A stretch of 64,000 nt of DNA from Podocnemis expansa (GCA_007922195.1 ML681989.1:49144661-49208660), one strand, 5' to 3'; counted from the first letter of the stretch, positions 45,866-57,360 are shown. Program-made: numbers and translations. Notes: generated by a model from the letters alone, not told the origin.

Positions 45866-48676
45866 CTAGCTGTACTGAAGGATGGCAGGCAGAGTTGGTT
45901 TTTTTCCCCCACCTTCAGCACAATTACCCCTGAAACAGCCGAACCCCAGGCCAGGAGGAGCCAGTAGGATGAACAGCCTGGCCTAAGTGGGGAAGGACAG
46001 AGGCCTATTCCCCTCTAGTGTACCCTATCTGTGACCTGCAGGGGCAGAGGGAGGGCTAAAGTCACCTTATCGTTGAAAAAGATATGGCGACAAATTCTCA
46101 GATTGGTTGGGCACCACCAGATGAAGGACGTAAGAGGCCGGTGCTAAGGCACCTGCCAAAGCGAGGCGTCCAGGTGCGTCTCCTGGTCTTAGGCCCACGA
46201 TGCATGCCTTAACTGGTTTGATAAGGAGGGCTAAGATGGAGTCTAGAATTGCTGATCGAATGACCTATACCAAGAATCAGTAAAAGAGAGAAAGAGGGGG
46301 AGAGAAAGGAGACCCCTCTACTGACCCAACTAAGGGGAAAAGGGGGTACGGGATTGTGCAAGAGGAATCACATAACCACCCGGCAAGAACAGTTTACCTA
46401 GTGGGAAAACGCCAACACCACAACTGAGGTACCAAATGTCCCCTTAGAGGCCCATGGAAAGGTGTGGCTGCTGGTGGCTGAAGGGCCAAGGAGAACATGG
46501 GGCCAGGGAGTTTTTGTATGAGCCCACTGTGCTAAGGGGTCAAATCGACACTTTTGAGATGTCAGTGGGAAGGGAAGGTCCCATGATTGGAATGTAGAAG
46601 GAACCAGCCCCACTCAGCTGGGTGTGGGGTTGGAAGGAGGGGAAGGCAAAACGTTAAGCAGTGCCTCTGCGTGTAAGTTATATCGCCTCCGCAACTGACT
46701 ACCTCCCATTGCGAGCAGGGAGGTGGGTGGATAAGGGCCCTGAGTGGATCGAAGCCATAGGATTCTCCCATGGAACATACAAAAGGATGGAAGGGAGGTA
46801 GGATTTCAAAGGCCTCCCAAGCACTGAGTAGAAGGAAGAGTAGGAGTCTTTAAGGAGACAGTAGGGATTGGGATGGGAATGTTTGTTTCCCTCTGATAAG
46901 TACCTCAGAGCCAAGGTGGGCATGGGAGGATAATCTTCCCAGGGAAAGAAGCTACTACCCTACAGGAAGAGAGGGTGGTAACAAAGCTGAGGGGTTGTTG
47001 ACTGCCCTGACCCTGAAGTGGGCAAAGCTGGGAAGAAACACATGGATCCCGGATTAGGGTACCTACAAATATTTGTCGAAGCGCAGGGAGGGAGGAGAGA
47101 ACTGCCGCTGGTTAGTGGCAGTACCCAGTGGCTCTTGTGGGATAGGTGGGTGAAAACTGGCACTGAAGGTTAGGGCCAAGGAGCTCTCCATAGTGCTTTG
47201 GTGGAGAACCTTGTGATTGGGGAAAGCTGTCCACCCAACCAGGTGGATATTGTCCCTAATTGAGAAGGGGCGAAGAAGGCAACATAAGGGTTCTGCCCTG
47301 AGAAGGATTTCTGTCTCCCCACGGGAGGGCCCCAGGAATCATTAGATCTCCCTCCTCTAGATGTGTGTGTGTGTGTGGGGGGGGTTGTAAGGGGTGAGGT
47401 GCCCTTGGAGTGCGTGAGTGCAGGGGACTGAAAATGATGCAACTCGCTGAAAGAGTGCACTTGGTCCTGGGGGTACAGCACGGGGTATTGCCCCAGGGGG
47501 GACCAGAACGGAACTACATAGATCTCCAATACGCTGGAGGGTGAGAGGAGATGTATTCACACTGGGGAACTGGCAGAATCGAAGGCCCCTATTCTGGAAT
47601 ATGGAGGGCTCATGGGCACATGAGGTGGGAAGGTGTCCAGTGAGGGTGTGCCCACCTGCTACTGACCAGGCGCCTGATAAAGAAAAGTTAAAGCAATGCC
47701 TACCAATACAACCCTGGAGGACAAGGCATCAACACAATGAGTAAGGCATGACAGAACCTAGACCAATGAATGTTATTGGCTGGAGGGATAAGGTGAAAAA
47801 GACCATAGGGCCCTCCCTGGCAGCAAGGCAGTTGGGGGTGTTTTACCATTGATCCTAGGAAGACAGTAGGCACCGAGACACTCTGAAAAGAAGAGGTAGT
47901 CATCTGGTATTGGGATCTCCCTGTGTCAGCCTCTCTTTGGGGGGGGGAGGACCTCCCCCCAAATAAAGGACCCTGAGCTGAAAACTCCCTAACCTATACC
48001 TGAGAGCAGGGTATGGTCCATTACAAACCCCCATGGAGGTGTCCCATTGTGCTGCCTGGCCAGAGCCTAATCGCTATGGACTGCACGGGAGGGGACTGAC
48101 AACCCTCCAATACTGTGACCCAAAGGGTACTTGGTATTCGCACTTGCGGCCTGGTGGGGGGGGGGGCAGTGGGCCTTTGAGATAGGGAAGGGTGGTTCAC
48201 CAAAGCCCTGTCCCAGGCATGTCACTGTAAGCTATCGAGAGTATGGGCTGCCTGGGGGATTGTAGGGGGGGCATTCTTAAGGGAATGCTGTACAGAAAGA
48301 AGAATCCCTGAGGTGTATTCCAACAGAGTCACTAGGAATATTGTTCCAGGGGCAAATTGTGATGAGTGTAGCACCCTGCGACCAAGTTGTGTTCCCCCTT
48401 AACGCAGGGGATGTATGTTTGGTCCCGGTGCCCTATGAGGGCTCAACAAATGTTATGTTGAAGAGTACAAAGCCCCAGCATCATGTTAACCTAATTTACC
48501 TTCAGGGTAAAGGGTGGGAGGCCTCTGGGGGTGGGAGGGTCAGGGTGTCCTTTGTAGCCCTCGGTGGGGAGAAAGACCCTAAGAAAAACGAAATCTGAAG
48601 AGCAAAGGGATTGTAGGATGCCCATTATGGGCTGGGAGAGCAGCTGGTGGGCCAGAAGGGTAGCATGCCCAAGTAT
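45866..48676 (-). pseudogene. Decayed internal region of DIRS copy 3
   Basis: No catalytic motif readable. G-rich on plus. A (TG)n tract lies at about 47361-47378, matching a TG tract at about 33271-33284 in copy 2, so the two copies are colinear here. Frames on both strands are short. Confidence 0.45.
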
Positions 48677-48979
48677 TTAGGTCCTCTCGGGGGTCCTAGG
48701 CACTGCGGAGGGTACTATCCAACCCATCTGCAAAAAGGTACCCCCTGCTCGAAAGGGAGATCCATTATGACCTGCTGGGAGGAAGGGAGCATCCTTGCCT
48801 TCTGAAGCCACGCTGCGGCTTGCCGTGTCTGAGGAGTCCCAGGCATATAACAGCAAGTCTTGGGATGCCAGCCTACCCTCTTCAACAATGGCATCGTAGT
48901 CTGCCTTGTTCTCTGGGGGGAATAGATGCCTGAATTTATTCATGGACTCCCATACATCTATGACATACCTGGTTACCAA
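48677..48979 (-). pseudogene. DIRS gag central segment (copy 3)
   Basis: Minus frame with VWESMNKFRHLFPPEN, DAIVEEGRLASQDLLL and SDTASRSVAS. Homologous to 33824-34012 of copy 2. The conservation between two decayed copies supports that the segment was once coding. Confidence 0.65.
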
Positions 48980-49877
48980 AGCTTGGTTGGCTATTCTGAG
49001 CCAGAAGGCAGAGGAGGAGAGGGTCTTGGGGAAATTTTCTGGGGCCTAAGGTCACTTCCACCACTCCTTGAGATGGTACTGGCTGGTAGGTGAGAAAAGG
49101 AAAATCTTCCGCAGGGATCTGGTACTTTTGTCCCATGTTATCAGAGACTGGGGTGATGGACCCAGGAGTTTGCCATCATGCCATAGCAATCTCCTGCATT
49201 GTAGGGTGCAGGGGAACTGTTATGGGCTCAGAAGGTGACATGAACCCAGGGCTAAATAGGGTGACACTAGATCTTGTAAAGGAGTGAGCCTCCAACCCCA
49301 AGAGAGCGCACACGTGGTGGAGCAAATCAAAATGCGCCGCGAGGTCTTCTGTATAGGAGCGGTGCCTGTGGTTCAGGGTACTGGAGGACACAGTGCCAGA
49401 CTAGGCTGATCAGTACTGTGGAAGGGTGGTGGAAGCTCCTGAGACCACTCATGGGGTCGGTACCTGTAAGCACTGCTACCAAGGACCGTGGGTGGGGCTG
49501 TTTACTCCCCCTCAAGACCCCTTGCTCGGGACTTGGGGATTGAGATGGTTCCTGGAGCCACATTGGGCTCAACTTTGGCACTGTGGGAGGAGCTTTAGTC
49601 AGCGGTGCCAGCGGGGACAAAGTGGTACAGCCCCGAGGGGAGCCTCTTGGTCTCTGTCACCTAATGATACCGGGGGCCTCATCCTGGGCACCCATTTCTG
49701 GTACTGGGGAGCTCAGTACTGAGACCAGAGAGGTAGATTGGTGCCTTTTTCAGGGAGACCAGGCACCTGAAAGAAAGGCTGGTTTGGCCCTCTTTCTGTT
49801 AGAGTCATTGGCAAGAGGAGAAGCACCTTTGCCACCTCAAAGGCCTCTGGGGTGGAGGGAACCGGTACCGACTCCTG

Positions 49878-50306
49878 CTAGTCCTGGGGAGATGTGGAGC
49901 GACGCTGATGCTTTAGTACTGAGTGCATCTTTTGCTCTCTGGGAGATTGGTGCTGGGACGTTTCCGGTGCCAAACTGGCACACAGTGCCAAATGTAGCCC
50001 TGAAGCTTTGGGGATAGGCTGTGCCACTTGCTCCAAGGCCAATGCATAGCACCTTTGCTCTCTGTCTTCTTTGGTCCTAGGTTTAAAGGACAAACAGATA
50101 GAGCATTCGGTGACCAGATGGGCCTCGCCCAGGCACCAGAGGCACTTCTCGTGGGGATCGTCCCACGGGAAGGCCTTGCCCAGGTAGTACAAGGTTTGAA
50201 GCCCAGCATGAGAGGTGGCAGGGAGGAGTGGTGTTCCTGCTCCATAGCTGAGTGCTGTGTGGGAGTGCTTTACAGTGGAACGACGTCCATGAAGAGGTTC
50301 TCCCAA
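49878..50306 (-). pseudogene. DIRS gag N-terminal module (copy 3)
   Basis: Frame with LGKAFPWDDPHEKCLWCLGEAH, CSICLSFKPR and EDREQR. The first cysteine pair of the module is lost here (LYYLGK in place of CxxCGK). Confidence 0.65.
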
Positions 50307-50958
50307 TCAAGCGTGTGGCTCGTAAACAAGGCAAACAACAGGCTGCTTGTGCAATCGCAAGGAGCAGGCTGTTCTGATACTGTCTCTGAGGATGGAAAAA
50401 TGGATCTGAGGAGGGGCAGGGCTGTGGTCATATATGTAGTCATGGGGTGGCCAGGGGGCATTGGCTGCCAGCCGTGTTTTGACAGGCAAGGGCTAAAAGG
50501 TTTCCGACCAATCATGCGCTGAGGCACGCACACCTATTACTGAATGTATCTGAACAGCACTCGAAGAAGTTTTTTTTATTTTCTTCATTGGGTGTGTTGA
50601 CAAAAAACTCAAAGATTGCTTGCCAGTGACCTCAGTTCTTTTCATATGAATGAGAGAAGCCTAAAGGGAAACAGTCAGTCAGAGAGAAGGATGCATAGAG
50701 ATTGCTTGAACAGCCATTAGCACCTCATTGTTAATCCCAATGACGGTTGTCTCAATGCTCTCTGCTGAAGGCTGATACTCCTGCGTGTTAAGTCTCCCCC
50801 TCCCCCAGGTTCTTCAGAGAGTTGCAGCGGCCAGGAGAGGAGAGAGAAGCAGTTGCCTCCCTCCCCATTCCCCTTCCCCAGCTCTAGTACCGCAACCCAG
50901 TATCTGTGGGTCTGCGACCCAATGTTGGGTCGTGACCCCCAACTTTGGCGACCACTGA

Positions 50959-51178
50959 AGTAGAGCACAAACCTTGTTGATGGCTTTCCTGACACAGTTA
51001 CCCATCCAGGAGATCTGCAGAGCAGCCATCTGGTCTTTGGTGCATGCCTTTGCCTCACACTACACCCTTGTCCAACAAACAAGGGATGATGTGTCCTTTG
51101 GCAGAGCAATACTGCAAACAGAGAAATTGCAACTCTGCCTACCATCCTACACAAGGCTTTTAAGACACCTGCATTAGA
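50959..51178 (+). pseudogene. DIRS tyrosine recombinase, C-terminal part (copy A)
   Basis: The frame from 50965 reads AQTLLMAFLTQLPIQEICRAAIW, then HAFASHYTL, in which the tyrosine at 51061-51063 fits the catalytic nucleophile. It is the direct continuation of the H-x-x-R segment that ends at 44692, 6.3 kb away on the map. It stops just before the internal complementary region. Confidence 0.75.
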
Positions 51179-51485
51179 ATGGATGTGAGTGGTGCTTGAA
51201 GAAATATAGAGGGTTACTTACCTGTAAGCATCATTCTTCAAGATGAGCTGCTCATACACATGACATACTCTCCCTCCATCCCCACTTCTTGGAGTTAGTG
51301 GAAAGAAGGGACTGAAGGGAGGCGAAGGACTAGAGCATGGGACCAAGGAGGTTTTGGTGACTGATCCTACAGGGATTGGCTAGGGCAAAAAGCTTTCTAA
51401 TGACCACTGTGGCATGTATACACCTGTATTAGAATATATGTGAGCAGTCCATCTAGTAGAAGGACATCTACAGGTAAGTAAACCT
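51163..51485. repeat. DIRS copy A internal complementary region and 3' terminal repeat
   Basis: 51163-51270 contains 'attagaatggatgtgag', 'gggttacttacctgtaag' and 'cttcaagatgagctgctc', the two outer ends head-to-head. 51330-51485 is the 3' terminal repeat, inverted to the repeat starting at 39564. Confidence 0.75.
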
Positions 51486-51802
51486 CTGTGCTCCATTTAT
51501 TAATAAGACAATAACAAACTTTTACAAGGCCTAGATCCCAGTCTCAAATATGAGCTACCCCAATATGATCCAAAGCACCACACTACAGTTCAGAGTAACT
51601 GACCCAGTTTGAATTATCCTGTCTGCCCACTGTAAACAGACTTGGGGCGAACCTGATTGCAGTCTTTAAATATGTTACGAACCATTGAAAATCATTATAT
51701 GGCAACTGTTGTGAGATGTCAGCTTTTTAGTAGCAGCCATATTATATGCATACAGGGTGAAACTTTCCAAGCAGCCTAGTGATTTGGGTATCTGAGCCCC
51801 TT
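51486..51802. other. Spacer
   Basis: I see nothing identifiable. Confidence 0.5.
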
Positions 51803-52643
51803 AGGCATGTCCACACACACTGTTTAAATTGAAATAATGCTGGTTATTTAGATTTAAAAATGGTAGGTCCCCACAATGTTTCCTTATATCGAAATGAGGA
51901 GCTCCCGCATTTCAATATAAGGAAAGTAATATCAATACAATAAAACCTTGTTTTATATCAATATGACAGTTAAATCGAAACTATTATATTGATATAACAC
52001 TGTATGGATGTGTTATCTCAATATAACTGTTGCATCAATTTAACACAATTTGACCTTCTTCCTCTCAGGGTGCATGGCAAGGAAGGTCCTGGGTTCAGAA
52101 CCCCGGCCGGGGGGTGACTGGGCAAGTCTCCTTCCCTGCGACCCAGCTAGCACAGGGGCTTCCTTGCCCTGTACCTTGTGAGGGCTAGGGATGCTGGGTG
52201 CACTGAGCCGGGCACAGGGGTCCCTTCCCCTGACCTGGCTAGCGTGCCCGGAGCCAAGGACGGGGGTCCCTTCTCTGCAACCGGCTGAGTGCCCAAGGTG
52301 CAGCCAGGTGGGGGGGATGCCTTCTCCCCTGCCTGGCTCAGCACACCCAGAGCTGCATGGAGGGGATGGTTTTCCGCGCTATGTGGCTCACCGGGTGAGA
52401 GTCAGGCAGGGGATTGGGTGGGTGCATGGTCCATCTTGGAAGCCTGTTGCTACACCTCCCATGGTGCCCCTGTCTTAAATTGACCTAGTAAGACCTGTCC
52501 CTGGACATGCTAGTTCTATATGAGTTTTTTAGTGGGGACCTGTTATATTGATTTAACTTGAATTGATTTAATGATTTTTATATCAGTTTTATTGAATTGA
52601 TTTAAATGAAATCAATTTAACTGCCTGTGTGTAAACATAACCC
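51803..52643. mobile_element. MITE with TTAAATCGA/ATATCAATAT arms and G+C-rich core
   Basis: Left end 'ggcatgtccacacacac' and right end 'gtgtgtaaacataaccc' are inverted. The arms (to about 52050 and from about 52470) are strings of 'tcaatataa' and 'ttgatttaa' words, self-complementary and mutually complementary. The core (52070-52470) is G+C-rich and codes for nothing I recognise. Same family as 24205-24689. Confidence 0.7.
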
Positions 52644-52789
52644 TTTCAAGACGAATGGGCTTTAGGCATGTAAGTTGTATTCGAAATCTAGAAATGTTTG
52701 CCCATAATTCATACAGCCAAACACATGAGGCTGTGTAATAGTTAAAGCAGTAAAAGATTAGAAGCCAAGATCACAAACATAAAAAATCC

Positions 52790-53510
52790 ACCAAAGAGTC
52801 CTGTAGCACTTCTAAAGGCTAACCAATTTATTTATCGCATGAGCTTTCGTGGGAGAAAATTCCATGAAGAGTTTTCAGCCCGAGGCAGATAGTCATCATG
52901 GAAAATGTCAGCCTAAATTATTGAAGTTTGGCAAAGGTCTTATAATGGGAAGTGTTGGGCTCTCTTAATAACTGGGAGTCCTACAAGCTCTGCCAATAAT
53001 GCATAAATGCACACCTATATAGAAATCAAACAGCTTAAACTCTCTTAAAAAGATACAAGTCAAGTATTCTTGAATTTTGTATCCATTTTCTCCCACAAAA
53101 CCTCATGTGATAAATGAATTTGTTGGTCTTTAAAGGTGTCAGAGGACTCCTTGGCTATATCTACACTAGCAAATTAGTCTGGATTAAGGAGGCTTAATCC
53201 AGACTAATTTGGTCCTTGTCTACACTAGGCTTTGCCTAGTTCAAACTAAAAAATTTAGTTACTTAGTTTAGTTGGTTTAGCTAGCTAGTTCAAACTAGCA
53301 CAATGTAGCCATGCTAGTTCGAACTAAATAAGTTCAAACTAAGTGGTTAGTTTGAACAAGCCATGCTTTTTCAGTTTGAACTAAAAAGCTGTGATTAGTT
53401 CAAACTAACCTGGAACTGCTTAGCTCAGACTAAGCAAGTCTGAGCTGAGCTTTCAGATGGAGACATAGCTCTGTTTTGCTGAACTAGACTAACACGGCTA
53501 TCCCTTTGGA
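52790..53510. repeat. Inverted pair of Penelope-type terminal repeats with a MITE inside
   Basis: The left copy (52790-52870: 'aaagagtcctgtagcactt', 'gagctttcgtgggagaaaa') and the right copy (53085-53510: 'ttctcccacaaaacctcatg', 'ggactccttgg', 'gctgaactagactaacac') face each other. The right copy is interrupted at 53153-53470 by a MITE. Head-to-head termini are a recurring arrangement in Penelope-like elements. Confidence 0.65.
53153..53470. mobile_element. MITE with AGTTYRAACTA arms
   Basis: Ends 'ggctatatctacactagc' and 'gatggagacatagc' are inverted. The interior is nearly all repeats of 'agttcaaactaa' and its inverse. It interrupts a Penelope-type repeat. The end sequence is like that of the MITEs at 2180, 24205 and 51803, with a different arm motif. 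Confidence 0.7.
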
Positions 53511-55313
53511 ACTTACAAAAAATCCAGGGATCAACAATTAAGTCCTGTTGAATTTACAGTTGACAACCAACAGCCAACAATATATTGAATATACACTCTT
53601 TATTAAAATGTTTGAATAAGTGTCATGATCAGGCAGAAACACATCACACATAACAATCTTAACTTTGCCCTTGCAGCGCATTCCATGTTCCCTGTTTTGT
53701 CTTTTAATGCTTAGGGAATGATCCTTCCTACTTCTATCCCAACACCATTAAGGTTTCCATAATAATCCCCTTTAGCTGGTAATGTAATGTTTTTATTCAT
53801 GAACTTTTCCTAAGGGCTTTTCAAATGACATAGAGTAATGACTGTTGTCATCATTATGTTTGATAAATTAGTGCAATTTTATGGAGTCAGTATTATTTCT
53901 ATCCCCCAATCTTTTCTTTGTCCTAAGAAACTTCTATTCCATGATTAGAAAAATATTAAACACTGCAAGAATGATGTAATTGGACTGCCTTTTTCAACAC
54001 CCGCACATATACCATCTGATACTTGATTAAATTATGCTTGAAATGGAAGCAGAATATTTTGTATAGTTGGTAATTTGAAAGTGTGGGTTGTAGAATTGTC
54101 ATGGACTTTTTGAGGTCTAACCGGGGACCCTATGGAAGTAGCAGTCTGGTTTAATTTACGTTATAATAAGCTATAAGGATATGAATTGGGCTCTCTGATA
54201 ACTGTAGTAGATATGAAACTTATGGGTGGTTGGGTACAGCTGTCCACGCGAACCTTATTTGTTTGCATCTTTTTAAGAGAGTTTAAGGTGTTTGACTTGT
54301 ATAGGTGTTTGCATTCATGTATTATTGGCAGAGCTTGTTGGACCCCCAATTATTAAGATTGCCCAACACTTCCCCTTATAAGACCTTTGTCAAACTTTAA
54401 TAATTTGGATTGACATTTTCTGTGCTGACTGTCTGTCTCTGGTTGAAAATTTTTTGGGAAAGTTTTTCAGCCAAAATAGTTCAGCGATGTTTTAGAGTAA
54501 GGCAAGGGAAAAATCTGTGGAAAAATATATGAAACAGCCCTGCTTCTCTACCGCCGTCCACTGCACCACTGGCAATTTTTTCTTCATGAAGTTTTTGCAC
54601 CTCCGTGTTTTCAAGCAGGGATTTTAAATTTTGCAGGAGTAGCCTTTGCTCTAGAGATTTAGTAAGAGAGCGAGCACACTTTTTTTTTCCTATGGTTGCA
54701 ACAGGAAAATTGTTTTTTTTTTAACTATAGATTATGAATTGACTGAAATAATATTTGTTGATGTGGAATGTCTCTCATTGGGAGGGCTTATCCTTTTGGA
54801 AAGGGCTTTTAAAATAAAATGGGATTCTATAGGGCCATTATCGCAATAGCACAGTGATCCTGTCCTGAATTTTGCATGGCTAGGAACACTATAAGAGAGT
54901 GATGTTTTCATCCTAACGTCATTGCTTGTCTGTAGCTGTCCTGTTGTTACGTGCCCTTTCTACACTTCTCACTTGGAATGTAGCCACCTTTTCACCCTGA
55001 GAGTAACAGCCTGCTAATAGGATTGCTTCATAGCAAATACAGGCATCAGCTATTTGTTTGCAGATATGGACTTTTGCCAATGTTTTTCTTTTAGGCTCAG
55101 AAGGAAAGGAAGGGGCATTCTGAGTCAAACTGTCAGCCATTCTATATCTAAACACTGAAGAGTGTAACCTACACAACCATGTAAGGGCCCATTGTCTAAC
55201 TGCCATGTTTGCAAATCCCATTAACATTTCTGGGAGTTTAATACATAGACAGCAGTTCAGCTAAGCTACTAAAATGGAAAGGGACTTCTAACTTTTCTCT
55301 TCATATGTCCTTC
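53511..55313. other. Anonymous AT-rich DNA
   Basis: I see no gene or nameable element. The frame 54919-55227 (minus) has no motif. Confidence 0.5.
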
Positions 55314-55321
55314 ACCTATAA

Positions 55322-56121
55322 TGGGGATCAGCAACGCAGGTTCAGTGAGCCACCTGTGGCTCCCTGAGAGTCTTCTTCTGGCTCCCTGGCAATCTCCTCC
55401 TCCAGGGAATCAGATATGCTCCTGGGACTCCCGGCTGGCCCCAGCATCAAGGTTGAATAAGAAGCTCCTAGCTGGTGCACACCCCCTCATCTGGGGCAGC
55501 AGGGTCCCCACCCTCCCACCAGAACTGCATGAGCAAGAAGTGGCCCAGCAGCTGCGCTGCAGCCCCTAGTGCTGATGGAGGGTGTGTGAGCAGTGTGCAC
55601 TCCCTCCATCCCCCCTCCCTCCACTGGTGGGGCAGAGCAGCACTGCCTTGCCTACCCCCATCCCACCGTCCCTCCCAAGAGTGGCCAGCGGAGAGCTGCA
55701 GCTTGCAGAGGCGGGGCCCTGGAATGGCCCACTCTGCGGAGTTCAGGCTGCTTTGACCTGGCCACCCTAGGGCTGAATGGGCCCAATCCAGGGCCTGGGG
55801 GTGAGGCAGCCTCTGTTCAGGCCTGGAGTTGCCGGGTTGAAGTGGCCTGAACTCTGTGGAGTGGGTCATTCCAGGGCCCCACCTCCACAAGCTACAGCTC
55901 TCCACTGGCCACTCTTGGGAGTGGCGGCTAGCTGGTAGCAGGCGTGGCAGCACCGGTCTGTCCCGCCAGCAGAAGGAGGGACAGAGGAAGTGCACGCCAC
56001 CCAGACACACCCCGCCAACGCCAGGGGGCTGCAGTGCAGCTGCTGTGCTGGCTTGGGCTCATGCAATTGTGGCGGGGCGGGGAGGAATGGCTCTTCTGCT
56101 CTGTTGGGCTGCCAACCCCTG
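55322..56121. mobile_element. Long-palindrome hAT MITE, 800 bp
   Basis: Starts TGGGGATCAGCAACG and ends GCTGCCAACCCCTG. Flanking acctataa (55314-55321) and atctataa (56122-56129) match 7/8 with central TA. Inside, about 250-base arms are inverted: 'gtggccagcggagagctgcag' on the left faces 'ctacagctctccactggcc' on the right. G+C-rich; the many Pro/Ser/Gly frames are shadows of the palindrome. Confidence 0.8.
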
Positions 56122-56172
56122 ATCTATAACTTCCTTGTCTGCAAGAGCTCTCAGGCCCACGTATGTCTATCG

Positions 56173-56646
56173 CAGGCGTGGCCAAACTGTGGCTCGGAAG
56201 CTGCATGCAGCTCTTGAATGAAAAATTGTGGCTCCCGGAAGAATGTCAGTAAATCAATTCAGGAAAGCAGCCCCAGTCTAGGAGTTCGGGAGGGGGTCGG
56301 GACGGTGGGGAGAGGCGCAGCATGGTCAGGGACAGCGTGAAGAAGTGTGGCATGATTGGGATTTTAAAAAACTCACCACTAGCCTGCAGTCTTCTACACT
56401 GAGCAGCAGCTAAGTTTTTACTGTATAGGCCTAATTTTCATGGTAACCTTAAGTAATTACTAGAATTTGACATTAGTAGGATCAATATTTGTCCTCTTTC
56501 TATGATTAAATTGAAGTGTGCAATGAATTTTAAACTTAGTGATTTTGGAGTAGGTAAACGTATATGGCTATATGCCTCAGTGTGGCTCTCAAAGATTTAA
56601 TAATCAACTTGTGTGGCTCTTGAGTTCCATAAGTTTGGCCACCCTG
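56173..56646. mobile_element. hAT MITE, CAGGGGTGGCCAAAC type, 474 bp
   Basis: Starts CAGGCGTGGCCAAACTGTG and ends AGTTTGGCCACCCTG. Flanked by gtctatcg (56165-56172) and gtctattc (56647-56654), 6/8 with central TA. No coding capacity. Confidence 0.8.
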
Positions 56647-56654
56647 GTCTATTC

Positions 56655-57360
56655 TGACAAAAGCAAATTTGCTGCTATCGGTTCATATTTCCTGGTTCAA
56701 CTGAGAGATCTGTTAAGACCTGCTTAGTCGATTGTGAAGTCAATTGCTGAAGTCTGCCCCCTCAAGTGGAGTAGTACCACCAGGGTAAGTGGTTGTTAGG
56801 AAGTAGATGGGAGATACACAAGTTACTTAAATAACTTTTGTATCTCTCTTCAACTACTACTGAAAAGAGAGCAAGTGTATACCAGGGCTCAGTCTCTCTC
56901 TTTGTCTCCCCTTTTCTCTAGTCTTAACCCTACCTTTCCAAAACCAGTTCCTTATTTATTCAAGATAATCCCCAGTTCCTAGAATACTTTCTTCATAAGT
57001 ATGTGTTTCTGTTCTTGTTGTACTTACTTGGAGTTTCTAAAGAGTGATAAAAAATCAATTAAAATTTATAACTAAATTATAACTATAATAAGAGTAACCA
57101 AATTCTTAAAATGTTAGATAAAAGAATAAATGGCAACATAAAGTAAGTATATGCTCTGGTTTCCTTCTCAAAGTGGTAGAAGAAGCCATAAAATTGGAGA
57201 ATCTGAGTTTGGGAGGCCTTCTTCCTCTTCCCTTTAATTCTTTGAGGTACCTACCTTTTTGAGATTCAGGGCAGATGTTAGCTCTGCCTGTATATATGTA
57301 TATTTGGGTATTATAAAGAGCAGCATCTGGCTAACCTTTAGTCTTAACCTTAAAGATGGG
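56655..57360. other. Anonymous AT-rich DNA
   Basis: I see no gene or nameable element. Confidence 0.5.

Larger units (their letters stand above)
45527..50570 (-). mobile_element. DIRS retrotransposon, 5.04 kb, both terminal repeats (copy 3)
   Basis: Terminal inverted repeats lie at about 45527-45718 and 50400-50570, and an internal complementary region at 45761-45865. Gag remnants are at 48.7-50.3 kb. As in copy 2, the left 3 kb shows no RNase H or recombinase. The junction between the decayed polymerase end and the complementary region keeps the same landmarks ('ggtgac' or 'agtcacc', then 'caccttcagca', then 'ggatggcagg'). Nested inside the hAT 44694-50957, itself inside DIRS copy A. Confidence 0.85.
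44694..50957. mobile_element. hAT MITE split by DIRS copy 3
   Basis: The left end TGTTGTTTGTCAAACTT resembles the CAGTGGTTTTCAAACTT ends of this group. The right end is GGCGACCACTG, preceded by 'gggtctgcgaccc' and 'gggtcgtgaccccc'. Flanking 8-mers are agctagat (44686-44693) and aagtagag (50958-50965): 5/8, both with central TA. Removing it restores continuity of the recombinase frame. Without the DIRS it is about 1.2 kb. Confidence 0.7.
39564..51485 (+). mobile_element. DIRS retrotransposon with RNase H and recombinase remnants, heavily interrupted (copy A)
   Basis: The left terminal repeat (from about 39564, 'gagtgctgcccacatcc') is inverted to the right one (about 51330-51485, 'gagcagtccatctagtagaagg'). 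In order it holds gag (41797), RNase H (about 43040-43440), tyrosine recombinase (about 43835-44692, continuing at 50959-51178), an internal complementary region (about 51163-51270) and the 3' repeat. The polymerase is missing or unreadable. Interruptions are hAT 39650-39978, hAT 40207-41727 and hAT 44694-50957, the last containing DIRS copy 3. Its terminal sequence ('ctaatttagg') differs from the 'agtaatagg' of copies 1-3, so it is another subfamily. Confidence 0.8.

Noticed and set aside
55468..56122. 180-codon and other ORFs in the 55-56 kb region
   Set aside because: Both-strand shadows of a G+C-rich palindromic MITE.
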